The notes: a model not told the origin generated them from the sequence alone. DNA of 64,000 bases from a bacterium UBA4637 (GCA_002405875.1 DHMR01000070.1:17257-81256); one strand, 5' to 3'; counted from the stretch's first letter, positions 16,578 to 25,261 are shown. Translations and numbers: made by a program.

Positions 16578-17273
16578 ATGGCAAACAACAACGCACAGGC
16601 TCCAGCAGCTGAGAGCCTAAACATTCATGAGGCGTTTTTCTTGAAAAACAAGAAGCTCATCCTCGGCGCAGTAGTCGCTATCATCGTGGTTATTGCAGGT
16701 ATTTTCGTTTATTTCACACAGATTTCTGGTCCACGTGAGGACAAGGCAAGTACCATGTTGGGCAAGGGCCAGACATACTTCAACAACGAGATGTTCGAGC
16801 AGGCACTCAATGGTGATGGTGCAGGCTATGTAGGCTTTACCAAGATTGCCAGCGACTACAGTGGCACCAAGGCAGCCAATTTGGCCAACCTCTATGCCGG
16901 ACTTTGCTATGCGAACTTAGGCAAGTGGGCTGAGGCACAGAAGAGCCTCGACGCATTCTCATCCAAGGGCGACCAGATGATTTCTCCAGCTGCAGAAGCA
17001 GCATTGGGCGACGCTTACGCACACCTCAACCAGCTCGACAAGGCCGTAGACGCCTTTAAGAAGGCAGCCAGCATGGCAGATGACAAGGCAGAGGATGATG
17101 CCAACAACAGCCTCTCTCCTACATTCCTCATCAAGGCAGGCGAGATTCTCGAAAGCCAGGGCAAGAAAGCTGATGCCTTGAGCCTCTATCAGGATGTGAA
17201 GAAGAAATATGTAAACTCCATGCTCGTTCAGAGCTCTGAGATTGACAAGTATATCGAAAGAGCTTCCAACTAA
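16578..17273 (+). CDS. Membrane-anchored tetratricopeptide repeat protein
   Basis: A 231-residue protein with an N-terminal cytoplasmic stretch, one transmembrane helix (about 29-50), and a periplasmic part made of TPR-like helix pairs. Examples are LANLYAGLCYANLGKWAEAQKSLDAF, EAALGDAYAHLNQLDKAVDAFKKAAS and LIKAGEILESQGKKADALSLYQDV. The topology resembles YfgM of proteobacteria, a chaperone-type partner of the Sec translocon, though the sequence alone does not prove that role. It is followed by ribH after 38 bp. Confidence 0.85.
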   Translation: MANNNAQAPAAESLNIHEAFFLKNKKLILGAVVAIIVVIAGIFVYFTQISGPREDKASTMLGKGQTYFNNEMFEQALNGDGAGYVGFTKIASDYSGTKAANLANLYAGLCYANLGKWAEAQKSLDAFSSKGDQMISPAAEAALGDAYAHLNQLDKAVDAFKKAASMADDKAEDDANNSLSPTFLIKAGEILESQGKKADALSLYQDVKKKYVNSMLVQSSEIDKYIERASN

Positions 17274-17311
17274 TATCGTACAATATAGATACCTATTATT
17301 AATAAGATATT

Positions 17312-17788
17312 ATGGCTACAGCACTTCATAATTTGTCAGACTATGACTTCGATAAGGTTCCGGATGCCAGCAACATGTGCTTCGGCATTGTGGTAGCAGA
17401 ATGGAACCCTGAGATAACAGGTGCCTTGCTTGACGGAGCTGTCAAGACTTTGGAAAAGCACGGTGCCCTCACCGAAAACATCCATGTGAAGACCGTACCA
17501 GGCAGTTTTGAGCTGATTTATGGTGCTCATCAGATGGTGCTCAACGGTGGATACGATGCCGTTATCATCCTCGGATGCGTGATTCGTGGTGAGACTCCTC
17601 ACTTCGACTACATCTGCCAGGGAGTGACCTATGGCATTGCTCGCCTCAACGCAACCCAAGAGATTCCAGTCATCTACGGACTCTTGACTACCAACGACCT
17701 CCAGCAGGCACAAGACCGATGCGGTGGTAAATTGGGCAACAAGGGAGATGAATGTGCAATTGATGCCATCAAAATGGCTAAATTCTAA
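17312..17788 (+). CDS. ribH: 6,7-dimethyl-8-ribityllumazine synthase
   Basis: A 158-residue lumazine synthase, the penultimate step of riboflavin synthesis: it condenses 5-amino-6-ribitylamino-uracil with 3,4-dihydroxy-2-butanone 4-phosphate. Signature text is [47 protein letters not shown] with the catalytic His, and [17 protein letters not shown]. The protein assembles as pentamers or 60-mers in the cytoplasm. Other rib genes are not in the window. The next gene starts 16 bp downstream. Confidence 0.95.
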   Translation: MATALHNLSDYDFDKVPDASNMCFGIVVAEWNPEITGALLDGAVKTLEKHGALTENIHVKTVPGSFELIYGAHQMVLNGGYDAVIILGCVIRGETPHFDYICQGVTYGIARLNATQEIPVIYGLLTTNDLQQAQDRCGGKLGNKGDECAIDAIKMAKF

Positions 17789-17804
17789 AACAAGACAAAG
17801 GTAT

Positions 17805-18185
17805 ATGAAACTCTATCAGTTATTGCAGTCGTTCGAGTTCGAGGAGTTATTTCCCGCAGTCAACGAGATGTTTCCAAACGCTCGCTTACATCGTGACGTT
17901 TTCGAGAAGGCATTCAATATGCTCTGCAGCATAGAACCTGTATTCTCCAAGAAAACCATCCGATATGAACTGAAGGAAGATCCCAACAGCAGCGACATGA
18001 TGGTAGGTGCAGACGACACTTGCTTCAATACCACTTGGGACGTTTGCCTCGGAAAAGAGGTGAGAAAAGGTAAAGGAGCAGACCTCAATGACGAAGAATT
18101 GGCAGCCAACTGCTTGCTCAACATTCTCTTCATTGGAAAGCACCCGCAAGCTTTCGAAAAAGAATATCGAAAGCTATTGAAATAG
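17805..18185 (+). CDS. Small conserved Bacteroidales protein, function unknown (possibly DUF6557)
   Basis: A 126-residue soluble protein starting MKLYQLLQSFEFEELFP, taken from the ATG at 17805; the longer reading overlaps ribH and has unrelated text. It contains conserved-looking blocks SKKTIRYELKED, VGADDTCFNTTWDVCLGKEV and LNDEELAANCLLNILFIGKHP. I recall related proteins in Bacteroidales, possibly under DUF6557, but could not verify this. No signal peptide or catalytic motif is visible. It is the last gene of the TPR-ribH transcript and is followed by two terminators. Confidence 0.75.
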   Translation: MKLYQLLQSFEFEELFPAVNEMFPNARLHRDVFEKAFNMLCSIEPVFSKKTIRYELKEDPNSSDMMVGADDTCFNTTWDVCLGKEVRKGKGADLNDEELAANCLLNILFIGKHPQAFEKEYRKLLK

Positions 18186-18225
18186 AAAGTTTAAAGGTGG
18201 GAGGTGACCCACCTCGGTTCAGATA

Positions 18226-18265
18226 GTTAGTGGGTTCGGTAAACCCCTAACGCCTTTTTTTTTTT
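18226..18265 (+). terminator. Rho-independent terminator
   Basis: GTTAG/CTAAC and GGGTT/AACCC stems close a short loop, followed by a run of T at about 18254-18266. A smaller hairpin GGTGGG/CCCACC lies just before (18197-18213). Confidence 0.8.
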
Positions 18266-18284
18266 TAACAGCAAATATATGGTT

Positions 18285-18318
18285 AGCCCCCGATTCGTGA
18301 GAACCGAGGGCTTTTTTA
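18285..18318 (+). terminator. Second Rho-independent terminator
   Basis: AGCCCCCG pairs with CGAGGGCT with one mismatch, then TTTTTT. It separates the ribH transcript from the convergent lipoprotein gene. Confidence 0.75.
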
Positions 18319-18339
18319 TTCTATTTCGACAAAGGCTCA

Positions 18340-18924
18340 TCATACTCCATCCTCGGAATCGTCGGAAGATTCGTCAGAAGCCTCATCGCTTCCTGTATCC
18401 AACTGCGTATCCTTTCCCATGGTGACGGCTCCAAGACGAGAAATCTTCACGACCAAAGGTACGTATTCGTCGCTCGTGACATCTGGAGAACCGACACTCG
18501 CCGCAAAGGAAAGACAGTTGGCATCCGCCTTGACATAAACGAATCCCAACAAGGCACCTTCCTTCTTGGTACTTTCGTCGAGATAGGCATCGAAGTCATG
18601 CTTCAAGAAAGTACGATTGAAAAATTCCGTACCGTCTTTCCGAAGAATGCGCACGGTAATCTTATTGTCATAATATTTAGTATTGTCATCTCCGATGGCT
18701 AAAGGTAGTTGTGGATCAGCCTCACGTTTCACGACAACCTTATAGGTCGTGCCCAGCCATTCCACGTCACGAGCTTGTTCGTACCCGCTCATCTGCTGAG
18801 TTTTCTTAGGTTTGGGAGCCACGGGTTTGGGAGCAATGATGACATCGCTCTTTTTCTTTTCACTGCAAGCGGTGAATCCTCCCACCACTAAGGCAGCAAA
18901 AAACAAAGGAATAATCTTCTTCAT
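18340..18924 (-). CDS. Lipoprotein, probably DUF4738 family
   Basis: A 194-residue protein with a lipoprotein signal (LVVGGFTACSEKKKSD, Cys near residue 20). A Pro/Lys linker follows, then a beta-rich domain (about 50-165) with a TYKVVVKREAD strand, ITVRILRKDGTEFFNRTFLK and GALLGFVYVKADANCLSFAASVG. The last 25 residues are a very acidic Ser/Asp/Glu tail. From memory it resembles DUF4738, a Bacteroidales lipoprotein family of unknown function. It is monocistronic, with its own promoter at 18979-19009 and a 23-bp perfect tandem duplication in its 5' leader. Confidence 0.78.
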   Translation of the reverse strand: MKKIIPLFFAALVVGGFTACSEKKKSDVIIAPKPVAPKPKKTQQMSGYEQARDVEWLGTTYKVVVKREADPQLPLAIGDDNTKYYDNKITVRILRKDGTEFFNRTFLKHDFDAYLDESTKKEGALLGFVYVKADANCLSFAASVGSPDVTSDEYVPLVVKISRLGAVTMGKDTQLDTGSDEASDESSDDSEDGV

Positions 18925-18934
18925 TCTCTTTTAT

Positions 18935-18980
18935 ATTATACTTGATTGTTTGATGCAATTATACTTGATTGTTTGATGCA
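18935..18980 (-). repeat. Perfect 23-bp tandem repeat, two copies
   Basis: Two identical 23-bp units (18935-18957 and 18958-18980), each containing CTTGATTGTTTGATGCA, lie between the -7 element and the start codon of the lipoprotein gene. They therefore form most of its 5' untranslated leader. Confidence 0.9.
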
Positions 18981-19009
18981 AAGGTAAGAAAAAAAATGCA
19001 CACTACAAA
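18979..19009 (-). promoter_or_regulatory. Promoter of the DUF4738-like lipoprotein
   Basis: On the minus strand: TTTG (19006-19009), 19 bp, then TACCTTTG (18979-18986). This is a full match to the Bacteroidetes consensus. Confidence 0.8.
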
Positions 19010-19030
19010 GTTTTTGGTTGATGAAATATG

Positions 19031-19067
19031 CAAAAACAAAAAGCACCCTCTTTCACAAGAGAGTGCT
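19031..19067 (-). terminator. Intrinsic terminator facing the minus strand, parent transcript unknown
   Basis: AGCAC-CTCTT pairs with AAGAG-GTGCT (19042-19067). The minus strand continues with TTTTTGTTTTT. The only gene upstream on that strand is far away and the region up to 19428 has no minus-strand gene, so this may end an unseen small RNA or antisense transcript. Confidence 0.5.
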
Positions 19068-19337
19068 CCTTAATCTTTCTACTAACTAAAAACCTATTGT
19101 TCTCACACGATATTATAAAAGTTCAGTTTATGAATTCTAATCGTAATATAAGACGCAAGGGAAAACAAAAGGTTTAAAGAATGAGCAAAAAAAAATCGCA
19201 TTTAACATTTGTTTATTTTTTATTCACCAACTACCAGGACTCAAGGCCCTAAACATAGTCCTAACTCTATCTTTGACTCCAAAAACGAATAAACTACAGA
19301 ATGTATCTTAAGAAAATAAAATTCTCACATAAATTCC

Positions 19338-19368
19338 TTGCTTGTTCAAAAAATATTTGCTAACTTTG
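19338..19368 (+). promoter_or_regulatory. nagB promoter
   Basis: TTG at 19338-19340, 20 bp, then TAACTTTG at 19361-19368, 60 bp before the start codon. A further TATCTTTG at 19268 could be a second -7 element. The remaining 19070-19330 stretch is AT-rich with no supported gene. Confidence 0.7.
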
Positions 19369-19428
19369 CGCCTAGTTAATAAAAATATTTTTCATAACGA
19401 ATAAACAACTATAAATTATTATCTAACT

Positions 19429-20220
19429 ATGCGTGTAATTATAGAAAAATCTTACGAAGAGTTATCACAATGGGCTGCCAATCATGTGATTGAAGCCATC
19501 CATAAGTTTCAACCAACGGCAGAACACCCATTCGTACTCGGCTTGCCTACCGGTTCATCGCCTGTCGGTATGTACCAATCCCTCGTCAAGGCTGTCAAGG
19601 AAGGGAAGGTATCCTTCAAGCACGTGCTCACCTTCAACATGGACGAGTATGTAGGTCTTCCAGAAGAGCATCCAGAGAGCTACCATTCCTTCATGGCACA
19701 CAATCTCTTCGACCATATCGACTGTCCGAAGGAGAACATCCATATTCTCAATGGCAACGCCAAGAACCTGGAGGAAGAGTGCCAACATTACGAACAGATG
19801 ATTGCCGAGGCTGGTGGCATCGACCTCTTCATCGGTGGAATAGGTCCAGACGGCCATATTGCCTTCAACGAACCATTCTCCTCACTTGATTCTCGTACCC
19901 GTGTGAAGACCTTGACGACAGACACTCGCATCGCCAACTCCCGTTTCTTCGGCAATGATCCGAACGCTGTCCCTAAGCTAGCCTTGACCGTGGGCGTGGG
20001 TACTGTGATGGCTGCCCGCGAGGTCATGATTCTATGCAATGGTCACAACAAGGCTCGTGCTTTGCAAGCTGCCATCGAGGGACCGGTGACACAGGCTTGG
20101 ACCATCAGCGCCTTGCAAACTCACCGTCATGGCATCATCGTTTGCGACGATGCAGCTACCGATGAATTGAAGGTCAGCACCTATCGCTACTTCAAGGACA
20201 TTGAGCAAAAGAACTTGTAA
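19429..20220 (+). CDS. nagB: Glucosamine-6-phosphate deaminase
   Basis: A 263-residue NagB, which turns glucosamine-6-phosphate into fructose-6-phosphate and ammonia and so feeds amino sugars into glycolysis. Family text: [17 protein letters not shown] (about 38-54), [10 protein letters not shown] with the catalytic Asp, [14 protein letters not shown] (about 135-148), [17 protein letters not shown] and the C-terminal lid. Length is standard. It is monocistronic with a good promoter and a terminator shared with the convergent trp operon. Confidence 0.96.
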   Translation: MRVIIEKSYEELSQWAANHVIEAIHKFQPTAEHPFVLGLPTGSSPVGMYQSLVKAVKEGKVSFKHVLTFNMDEYVGLPEEHPESYHSFMAHNLFDHIDCPKENIHILNGNAKNLEEECQHYEQMIAEAGGIDLFIGGIGPDGHIAFNEPFSSLDSRTRVKTLTTDTRIANSRFFGNDPNAVPKLALTVGVGTVMAAREVMILCNGHNKARALQAAIEGPVTQAWTISALQTHRHGIIVCDDAATDELKVSTYRYFKDIEQKNL

Positions 20221-20246
20221 AGTAAGCTCCACATTTTGAGCACAAG

Positions 20247-20284
20247 AAAAGGGAAGCCAGGACGAAACCTGTGCTTCCCTTTTT
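20247..20284. terminator. Bidirectional terminator between nagB and trpG
   Basis: AAAAGGGAAGC pairs with GCTTCCCTTTTT, with an added CAGG/CCTG inner stem. T-runs on both strands allow use by nagB (+) and the trp operon (-). Confidence 0.85.
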
Positions 20285-20307
20285 ACATATATATGAACCT
20301 ATGAATG

Positions 20308-20889
20308 TTATTCTCTTGGTGCATTGTCTCCGAAGAGCCAGTTCTTGACGATGGTCTTGCCTTCTGGAGTAAGTACACTCTCAGGATGGAACTGGATGCC
20401 ATGAATATCATAATGCTTGTGACGCAATCCCATGATGCAACCATCATCACTGACTGCCGTCACATCCAGACTGTCTGGAAAGCCTGCCCTATCAACCACC
20501 CACGAGTGATAGCGACCTATCTCGATGCGCTTAGGCAAGCCAGCAAAGATAGGGTCATTGCCAAACTGGGTGCAAGGCGTAGCCACTCCGTGATACACCT
20601 CGGAAAGATTGGTGAGCTTGGCACCAAACACCTCTCCGATCGCCTGATGTCCCAAGCATACACCCAACATAGGCTTTCTGCCAGCATAATTCTTGATGAC
20701 ATCCAACAGAAGTCCTGCCTCGGAAGGAATGCCAGGACCTGGGCTCAGAATAATCTTATCAAATCTATCCAATTCCTTCAACTGGAACTGATCGTTGCGA
20801 TAAACCGTCACTTCCGCTCCCAATTCTTTTACCAAATGGGCAAGATTGTATGTAAAGGAATCGTAATTATCTACTATTACTATCTTCAT
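20308..20889 (-). CDS. trpG: Anthranilate synthase component II (glutamine amidotransferase)
   Basis: A 193-residue class I glutamine amidotransferase that supplies ammonia to TrpE. The oxyanion strand is SPGPGIP (about 50-56), the nucleophile Cys lies in GVCLGHQAIGEVFG (about 76-89), and the His-Glu pair in IQFHPESVLT (about 169-178). It could also serve p-aminobenzoate synthesis (PabA), but it is the last gene of the trp operon, 64 bp after trpE. The gap carries 7-bp-period repeats. Confidence 0.95.
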   Translation of the reverse strand: MKIVIVDNYDSFTYNLAHLVKELGAEVTVYRNDQFQLKELDRFDKIILSPGPGIPSEAGLLLDVIKNYAGRKPMLGVCLGHQAIGEVFGAKLTNLSEVYHGVATPCTQFGNDPIFAGLPKRIEIGRYHSWVVDRAGFPDSLDVTAVSDDGCIMGLRHKHYDIHGIQFHPESVLTPEGKTIVKNWLFGDNAPRE

Positions 20890-20932
20890 TTCATTAAATA
20901 TTAAATGTTGAATGTAGAGTGTGGAATGTGGG
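20890..20932 (-). repeat. 7-bp-period repeat before trpG
   Basis: On the minus strand, units such as TCCACAC, TCTACAT, TCAACAT and TTAATAT follow each other every seven bases up to the trpG start codon. Confidence 0.6.
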
Positions 20933-20953
20933 ATTCTTCACTCATCACTTAAC

Positions 20954-22450
20954 TCACAGTTGTTCGGCGATATGTATCGCCTTGGTCAAGGCACCCAACT
21001 TGTTGTTGCATTCTTCCAACTCATACTGGTCGTTGCTCTTTGCCACGACTCCGCTTCCTGCCTGGAACCACAGTTCACCATTGCGGCTGATGAAGGTACG
21101 GATGACGATAGCTTGGTTGAGGTCGCCGTTCAATCCGATGAAACCGATGCAGCCACCATAGGCTCCACGATTGTGAGGCTCCAGCTCTGAGATAATCTGC
21201 ATGGCACGAACCTTTGGCGCACCGCTCAACGTACCGGCTGGGAAGGTATCGATAAACTCCTTGATGTGGTCGGCATTCTTGTCGAGCGTTCCACTCACAC
21301 GGCTCACCAAGTGAATCACGTGGCTATAGAACTGCATGTCCTTATAGAAGTCCACCTTCACGCCATGACAGTTGCGGCTCAAGTCGTTGCGAGCCAAGTC
21401 TACCAACATCACGTGCTCGGCATTCTCCTTCGGGTCATTGCGAAGGAACTCGGCAGCCTTGCGATCTTGTTCCATGTCGCCAGTACGCTTGGTGGTGCCG
21501 GCGATAGGATCGATGAAAGCCTTGTCGCCCACAATACGGTTGTGAGTCTCTGGCGAAGAACCGAAGATGCGAAATCCTCCAAAGTCGAAGTAGAAGAGGT
21601 AAGGAGATGGATTGATGCTGCGAAGGGCACGATAGAGTTTGAAGTCATCCCCCTCGTACTTCTGAATGAAACGACGGCTCACCACGATTTGGAACACGTC
21701 GCCACGCAAGCAGTGCTGGATGCAACGACGGATGTTCGCCTTGTGCTCATCATCGGTCAAGGTAGAGTAGGTCTCCCCTATTGGATGGAAATCGTATGGT
21801 TTCACGTTCGCCTTGTTCACTGCTTTCAAGAGTTCGTCCAGTTCTATCTCGCCCGCAGACTTCTGGCCGGAACCACTTGCCTCTCTTTCTGATGCAGTAT
21901 TCTTGGTAGTTCCATCCTCTTCAAAAATCTCGTTAAGAGCGATGAGTTCCATGGTATTGTTGAAGTGATCGAACACGATGATGTCCTTATACATTATATA
22001 ATATATATCAGGGGCATCGTTTTTCTCCATGGTTGTATCCTTGACCGGAATGTTCTCGAAATAGCGAACGGCATTGAAGGTCGTGAAGCCATAGAGTCCA
22101 CAGAAGTCCTTGCCCTCGCCTTCCACATGGAACGACTGGATGAAATCATTGATTGCCTTCGAAATGGCGAGTTTGCAATCCTCGCCCTTTCCCTCGCCGA
22201 AAGCAGGGAGCTCCTGCTTCTCGACACTTCCATCAGGATAAGAAGCCGTCACCACTCCATGTCCCACAGCGATGCTAGCCATTGGATGCACACCGATGAA
22301 AGAGCGAGAGTTCTCCGAGCCATGATAGTCAGAGCTCTCCATCAGAGCAGACTGGGGATAAATATCTCTCAATCGCATGTAGACTCCCACCGGCGTATAA
22401 AGGTCGGCGAGAATCTTGCGAGTCACTGTCTTATAATTATATTTTGCCAT
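20954..22450 (-). CDS. trpE: Anthranilate synthase component I
   Basis: A 498-residue chorismate-utilising enzyme producing anthranilate with TrpG. The ATG at 22450 (MAKYNYKT) is preferred to a TTG nine bases upstream. The N-terminal tryptophan-sensing region has LMESSDYHGSENSRSFIG, matching the LLES...Ser feedback-inhibition motif. The C-terminal catalytic part has PSPYLFYFDFG, IAGTTKRTGD, ENAEHVMLVDLARNDL, FPAGTLSGAPKVRAM and GGCIGFIGLNGDL. Feedback inhibition by Trp is therefore likely intact. It lies 11 bp after trpB. Confidence 0.96.
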   Translation of the reverse strand: MAKYNYKTVTRKILADLYTPVGVYMRLRDIYPQSALMESSDYHGSENSRSFIGVHPMASIAVGHGVVTASYPDGSVEKQELPAFGEGKGEDCKLAISKAINDFIQSFHVEGEGKDFCGLYGFTTFNAVRYFENIPVKDTTMEKNDAPDIYYIMYKDIIVFDHFNNTMELIALNEIFEEDGTTKNTASEREASGSGQKSAGEIELDELLKAVNKANVKPYDFHPIGETYSTLTDDEHKANIRRCIQHCLRGDVFQIVVSRRFIQKYEGDDFKLYRALRSINPSPYLFYFDFGGFRIFGSSPETHNRIVGDKAFIDPIAGTTKRTGDMEQDRKAAEFLRNDPKENAEHVMLVDLARNDLSRNCHGVKVDFYKDMQFYSHVIHLVSRVSGTLDKNADHIKEFIDTFPAGTLSGAPKVRAMQIISELEPHNRGAYGGCIGFIGLNGDLNQAIVIRTFISRNGELWFQAGSGVVAKSNDQYELEECNNKLGALTKAIHIAEQL

Positions 22451-22461
22451 ATTATCCAAAT

Positions 22462-23661
22462 TTAGAAGTTTCCATACTCCTTTGCCATTGCCTTGTTCTT
22501 GAGATAAGTCTCCACGTCCTTATCACCGCGACCAGAGACAGTGAGCACGACGACATCATCCTTCTTGAACTTCATCTTCTTCAAGGCTGCCACAGCATGC
22601 GCACTCTCGATGGCTGGGATGATACCCTCCATACGGGTCAACTCATAACCTGCATAGATAGCCTCATCGTCCTTGATGGCGAGCACATGACTTCTACCTC
22701 TAGTAGCAAGGTCGGCGTGCATAGGACCGATACCAGGGTAATCCAATCCGGCACTAATGGTAAAGGCTTCCTTGATTTGACCATCGTCTGTCTGCATCAC
22801 GAGGGTACGTGCTCCATGGATGATGCCTTCTGTTCCGCAGTGCATGGTAGCGGCGGTATAGTCGGTGTCTATGCCATGACCAGCAGCCTCTGCGAGGTAA
22901 ATCTGCACTCGGTCGTCGTCGATATAATGGTAGATGGTGCCAGCGGCATTACTTCCTCCACCCACACAGGCTACGAGATAATCAGGATAGTCACGCCCTA
23001 TCTTCTCCTCCAACTGCCACTTGATTTCCTCAGAGATGACGCTCTGCATCTTAGCCACGATGTCAGGATATGGATGAGGTCCCATGGTAGAGCCTACGAT
23101 ATAGAAGGTATCTTGTGGATGGCAGCACCAGTCACGGATAGCCTCGGAGCAAGCATCGCTCAAAGTCATGTTGCCGGTGCGAACAGGATTCACCTTGGCA
23201 CCCAACATCTTCATGCGCTCCACATTGGTGTGCTGGCGCTCCACATCGGTGGCACCCATGAAGATTTCGCACTTCATGTTCATCAATGCACAAACGGTAG
23301 CGGTGGCAACTCCATGCTGACCCGCACCCGTCTCGGCGATGATACGAGTCTTGCCCATCTTCTTCGCCATCAGAATCTGACCGATGGTATTGTTGATTTT
23401 GTGAGCACCCGTATGATTGAGGTCCTCGCGCTTCAGATACAACTGGCAACCATACTTCTCGCTCATGCGCTTGGCATAATAAAGAGGTGAAGGGCGACCC
23501 ACATAATCCTTCAACAGGGCATGATACTCCTTCTTGAACTCCTCGCTCTCGATGATAGGCTTGTAAGCCTGCTGGAGTTCTGTCACACACTTATATAATA
23601 TCTCTGGCACGTAAGCGCCACCAAACTTTCCGAAAAATCCTTTATCGTCTACTTGATACAT
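22462..23661 (-). CDS. trpB: Tryptophan synthase beta subunit
   Basis: A 399-residue PLP enzyme joining indole and serine. The PLP lysine lies in HTGAHKINNTIGQ (about 88-100), the phosphate-binding loop is CVGGGSNAAG (about 232-241), and AETGAGQHGVATATVCA forms the active-site COMM segment. The start MYQVDDKGFFGKFGGAYVPE is typical of TrpB1. It is separated from trpA by a 43-bp gap containing 7-bp-period repeats. Confidence 0.97.
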   Translation of the reverse strand: MYQVDDKGFFGKFGGAYVPEILYKCVTELQQAYKPIIESEEFKKEYHALLKDYVGRPSPLYYAKRMSEKYGCQLYLKREDLNHTGAHKINNTIGQILMAKKMGKTRIIAETGAGQHGVATATVCALMNMKCEIFMGATDVERQHTNVERMKMLGAKVNPVRTGNMTLSDACSEAIRDWCCHPQDTFYIVGSTMGPHPYPDIVAKMQSVISEEIKWQLEEKIGRDYPDYLVACVGGGSNAAGTIYHYIDDDRVQIYLAEAAGHGIDTDYTAATMHCGTEGIIHGARTLVMQTDDGQIKEAFTISAGLDYPGIGPMHADLATRGRSHVLAIKDDEAIYAGYELTRMEGIIPAIESAHAVAALKKMKFKKDDVVVLTVSGRGDKDVETYLKNKAMAKEYGNF

Positions 23662-23674
23662 CGTCTATTATTTT

Positions 23675-23704
23675 AATGTTAAATGTTAAGTGTTGAATGG
23701 TGAA
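23675..23704 (-). repeat. 7-bp-period repeat between trpA and trpB
   Basis: On the minus strand the units AACACTT, AACATTT and AACATTA follow in phase, ending 13 bp before the trpB start. Confidence 0.65.
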
Positions 23705-24481
23705 TTACTTTTTGAGAGCCTCGAAGAGTGCATCCAGAGCCTTGTCTGGGTCACCAGTCTCATTGAGCAGTGTCACAAACTTACTTCCGATGATGGCACC
23801 CGCAGCATTGTCCTGGGCACTGGTAAGCGTCTGCTTGTTGCTGATACCGAAACCTATCATGCGAGGATTACGGAGGTTCATGCCGTTGATATGATTGAAG
23901 TAAGCCAACTTGGCATCGCCGAAGTTGCTCTGAGCACCCGTGATGCTTGCCGAACTAACCATATAGATGAAGCCATCGGTATGCTCATCGATAAAACGGA
24001 TGCGCTCCTCACTGGTTTCTGGCGTAATCATCATGATGACACGCACGTCATACTTATCAGCGATAGGCTTCACCACCTTGAGATAATCATCGAAAGGTAG
24101 GTCTGGGATGATGGTGCCACTCACTCCGCTCTCCACACAACTTTGAAAGAAAGCCTCGATGCCGTAGTGCATGATTGGGTTGAGATACCCCATCAATACC
24201 AATGGTATGTTCACCTCGCCCTTGATAGCCTTGAGCTGGGCGAAGAGTTTCTTCACGGTCATGCCATTCTTGAGAGCTACGGTACCTGCCGACTGGATGA
24301 CGGGACCATCAGCCAATGGGTCGCTGAAAGGAATACCGACCTCTATCATGTCGATGCCCTTACGCTCCATAGCCTTGATAACATCGCCTGTGCCTTCCAA
24401 AGTAGGGCAACCAGCGCAAAAGTACAAGCTCAACAGCTTGCGATCCTTATTATTTGCAAATAATGCATTTATCTTATTCAT
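23705..24481 (-). CDS. trpA: Tryptophan synthase alpha subunit
   Basis: A 258-residue TIM-barrel lyase that splits indole-3-glycerol phosphate to indole for TrpB. Catalytic Glu in MIEVGIPFSDPLADGPVIQ (about 45-63), catalytic Asp in IPDLPFDDY (about 126-134), phosphate loop GFGISNKQT (about 207-215). Length is slightly below the 268 of E. coli but complete. It precedes trpB in the operon. Confidence 0.96.
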   Translation of the reverse strand: MNKINALFANNKDRKLLSLYFCAGCPTLEGTGDVIKAMERKGIDMIEVGIPFSDPLADGPVIQSAGTVALKNGMTVKKLFAQLKAIKGEVNIPLVLMGYLNPIMHYGIEAFFQSCVESGVSGTIIPDLPFDDYLKVVKPIADKYDVRVIMMITPETSEERIRFIDEHTDGFIYMVSSASITGAQSNFGDAKLAYFNHINGMNLRNPRMIGFGISNKQTLTSAQDNAAGAIIGSKFVTLLNETGDPDKALDALFEALKK

Positions 24482-24520
24482 TTTATCTAACTTTTACTTT
24501 TTACCGTTTACTTTTTTACC
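24482..24520 (-). repeat. 7-bp-period repeat spanning the trpF end and trpA start
   Basis: On the minus strand GGTAAAA/AAGTAAA units alternate every seven bases. They cross the trpF stop codon and run to just before the trpA ATG. Confidence 0.55.
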
Positions 24521-25203
24521 TTTTCCAAGAACTTTCTAAGTTTCTCCACATCTTTCAAGGCTGGCTCTATCTCAAACTTTGAATTCAAGTCTATGCCGAC
24601 ACATTTCGGATGATGGAAGGCTTTCACTCGCTCTACGTCGTCTGGTCCGATGCCTCCACTCAAGAGGAAAGGAACCTCACCATCGTAAGCATCCAAGACC
24701 TGCCAATCAAACTGCTCACCACTTCCACCGATCGTTTTGCACTTGGTGTCGAAGAGAAAGAGGTCAACAGCGCCTACATACTCCTTATATTTTAAGATGT
24801 CATCTGCTGTGGAGACACTAATTGCCTTGATGATTTGGATGCCTTTCTTGATGTCAGGATCAAGAGTAGCCCGAAGATTCTCACAAGTCTCACGAGGCTC
24901 GTTGCCATGAAGTTGGATATAGTCCAAATCATAGTTGTAGACACGAGTCACTATGTTTTGTGGCATGTCATCCACAAAGACCCCTACCCTAAAAGGACGT
25001 TTTACCTTCACTCTTTCCTCTTTCTGAGAAGCCTCTCTCAGACGTTCCTCAGAATAGTCGGGTATGATACCCGCATGACTGCTTATCATTTGGACATAGC
25101 GTGGCGACTTCGGATAGAAGATGAATCCCAGCATATCTACGCCCAGCGCAGCTACCTCGCGAATATTATCGGCATCGCGCATACCACATACCTTGACGAT
25201 CAT
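24508..25203 (-). CDS. trpF: Phosphoribosylanthranilate isomerase
   Basis: A 231-residue TIM-barrel isomerase. Catalytic Cys in VKVCGMRD (residues 3-10), YPKSPRYV, FVDDMPQNI, the catalytic Asp in LFDTKCKTIGGSGEQFDW (about 150-167) and SGGIGPDDV. It is longer than the usual 200-205 residues because of a charged insert of about 20-25 residues (SEERLREASQKEERVKVKRP) before the FRVGVFVDD strand. The insert probably forms a surface helix. Confidence 0.93.
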   Translation of the reverse strand: MIVKVCGMRDADNIREVAALGVDMLGFIFYPKSPRYVQMISSHAGIIPDYSEERLREASQKEERVKVKRPFRVGVFVDDMPQNIVTRVYNYDLDYIQLHGNEPRETCENLRATLDPDIKKGIQIIKAISVSTADDILKYKEYVGAVDLFLFDTKCKTIGGSGEQFDWQVLDAYDGEVPFLLSGGIGPDDVERVKAFHHPKCVGIDLNSKFEIEPALKDVEKLRKFLEKVKK

Positions 25204-25238
25204 TTGAATGTTAAGTGTTAAGTGTTGAATGTTGAATT
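25204..25238 (-). repeat. Five in-phase 7-bp units directly before trpF
   Basis: On the plus strand: TTGAATG, TTAAGTG, TTAAGTG, TTGAATG, TTGAATT, directly abutting the trpF start codon. This is the clearest example of the repeat in the window. Confidence 0.85.
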
Positions 25239-25261
25239 GGACATACGCCCTGTACTTTTTT

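Noticed and set aside
22444..23490. Open frame of 348 codons antisense to trpB
   Set aside because: Shadow of a well-supported gene with high His/Leu content typical of antisense reading.
25204..25238. Short periodic repeats considered as a CRISPR-like array
   Set aside because: Units are 7 bp without spacers and there are no cas genes.
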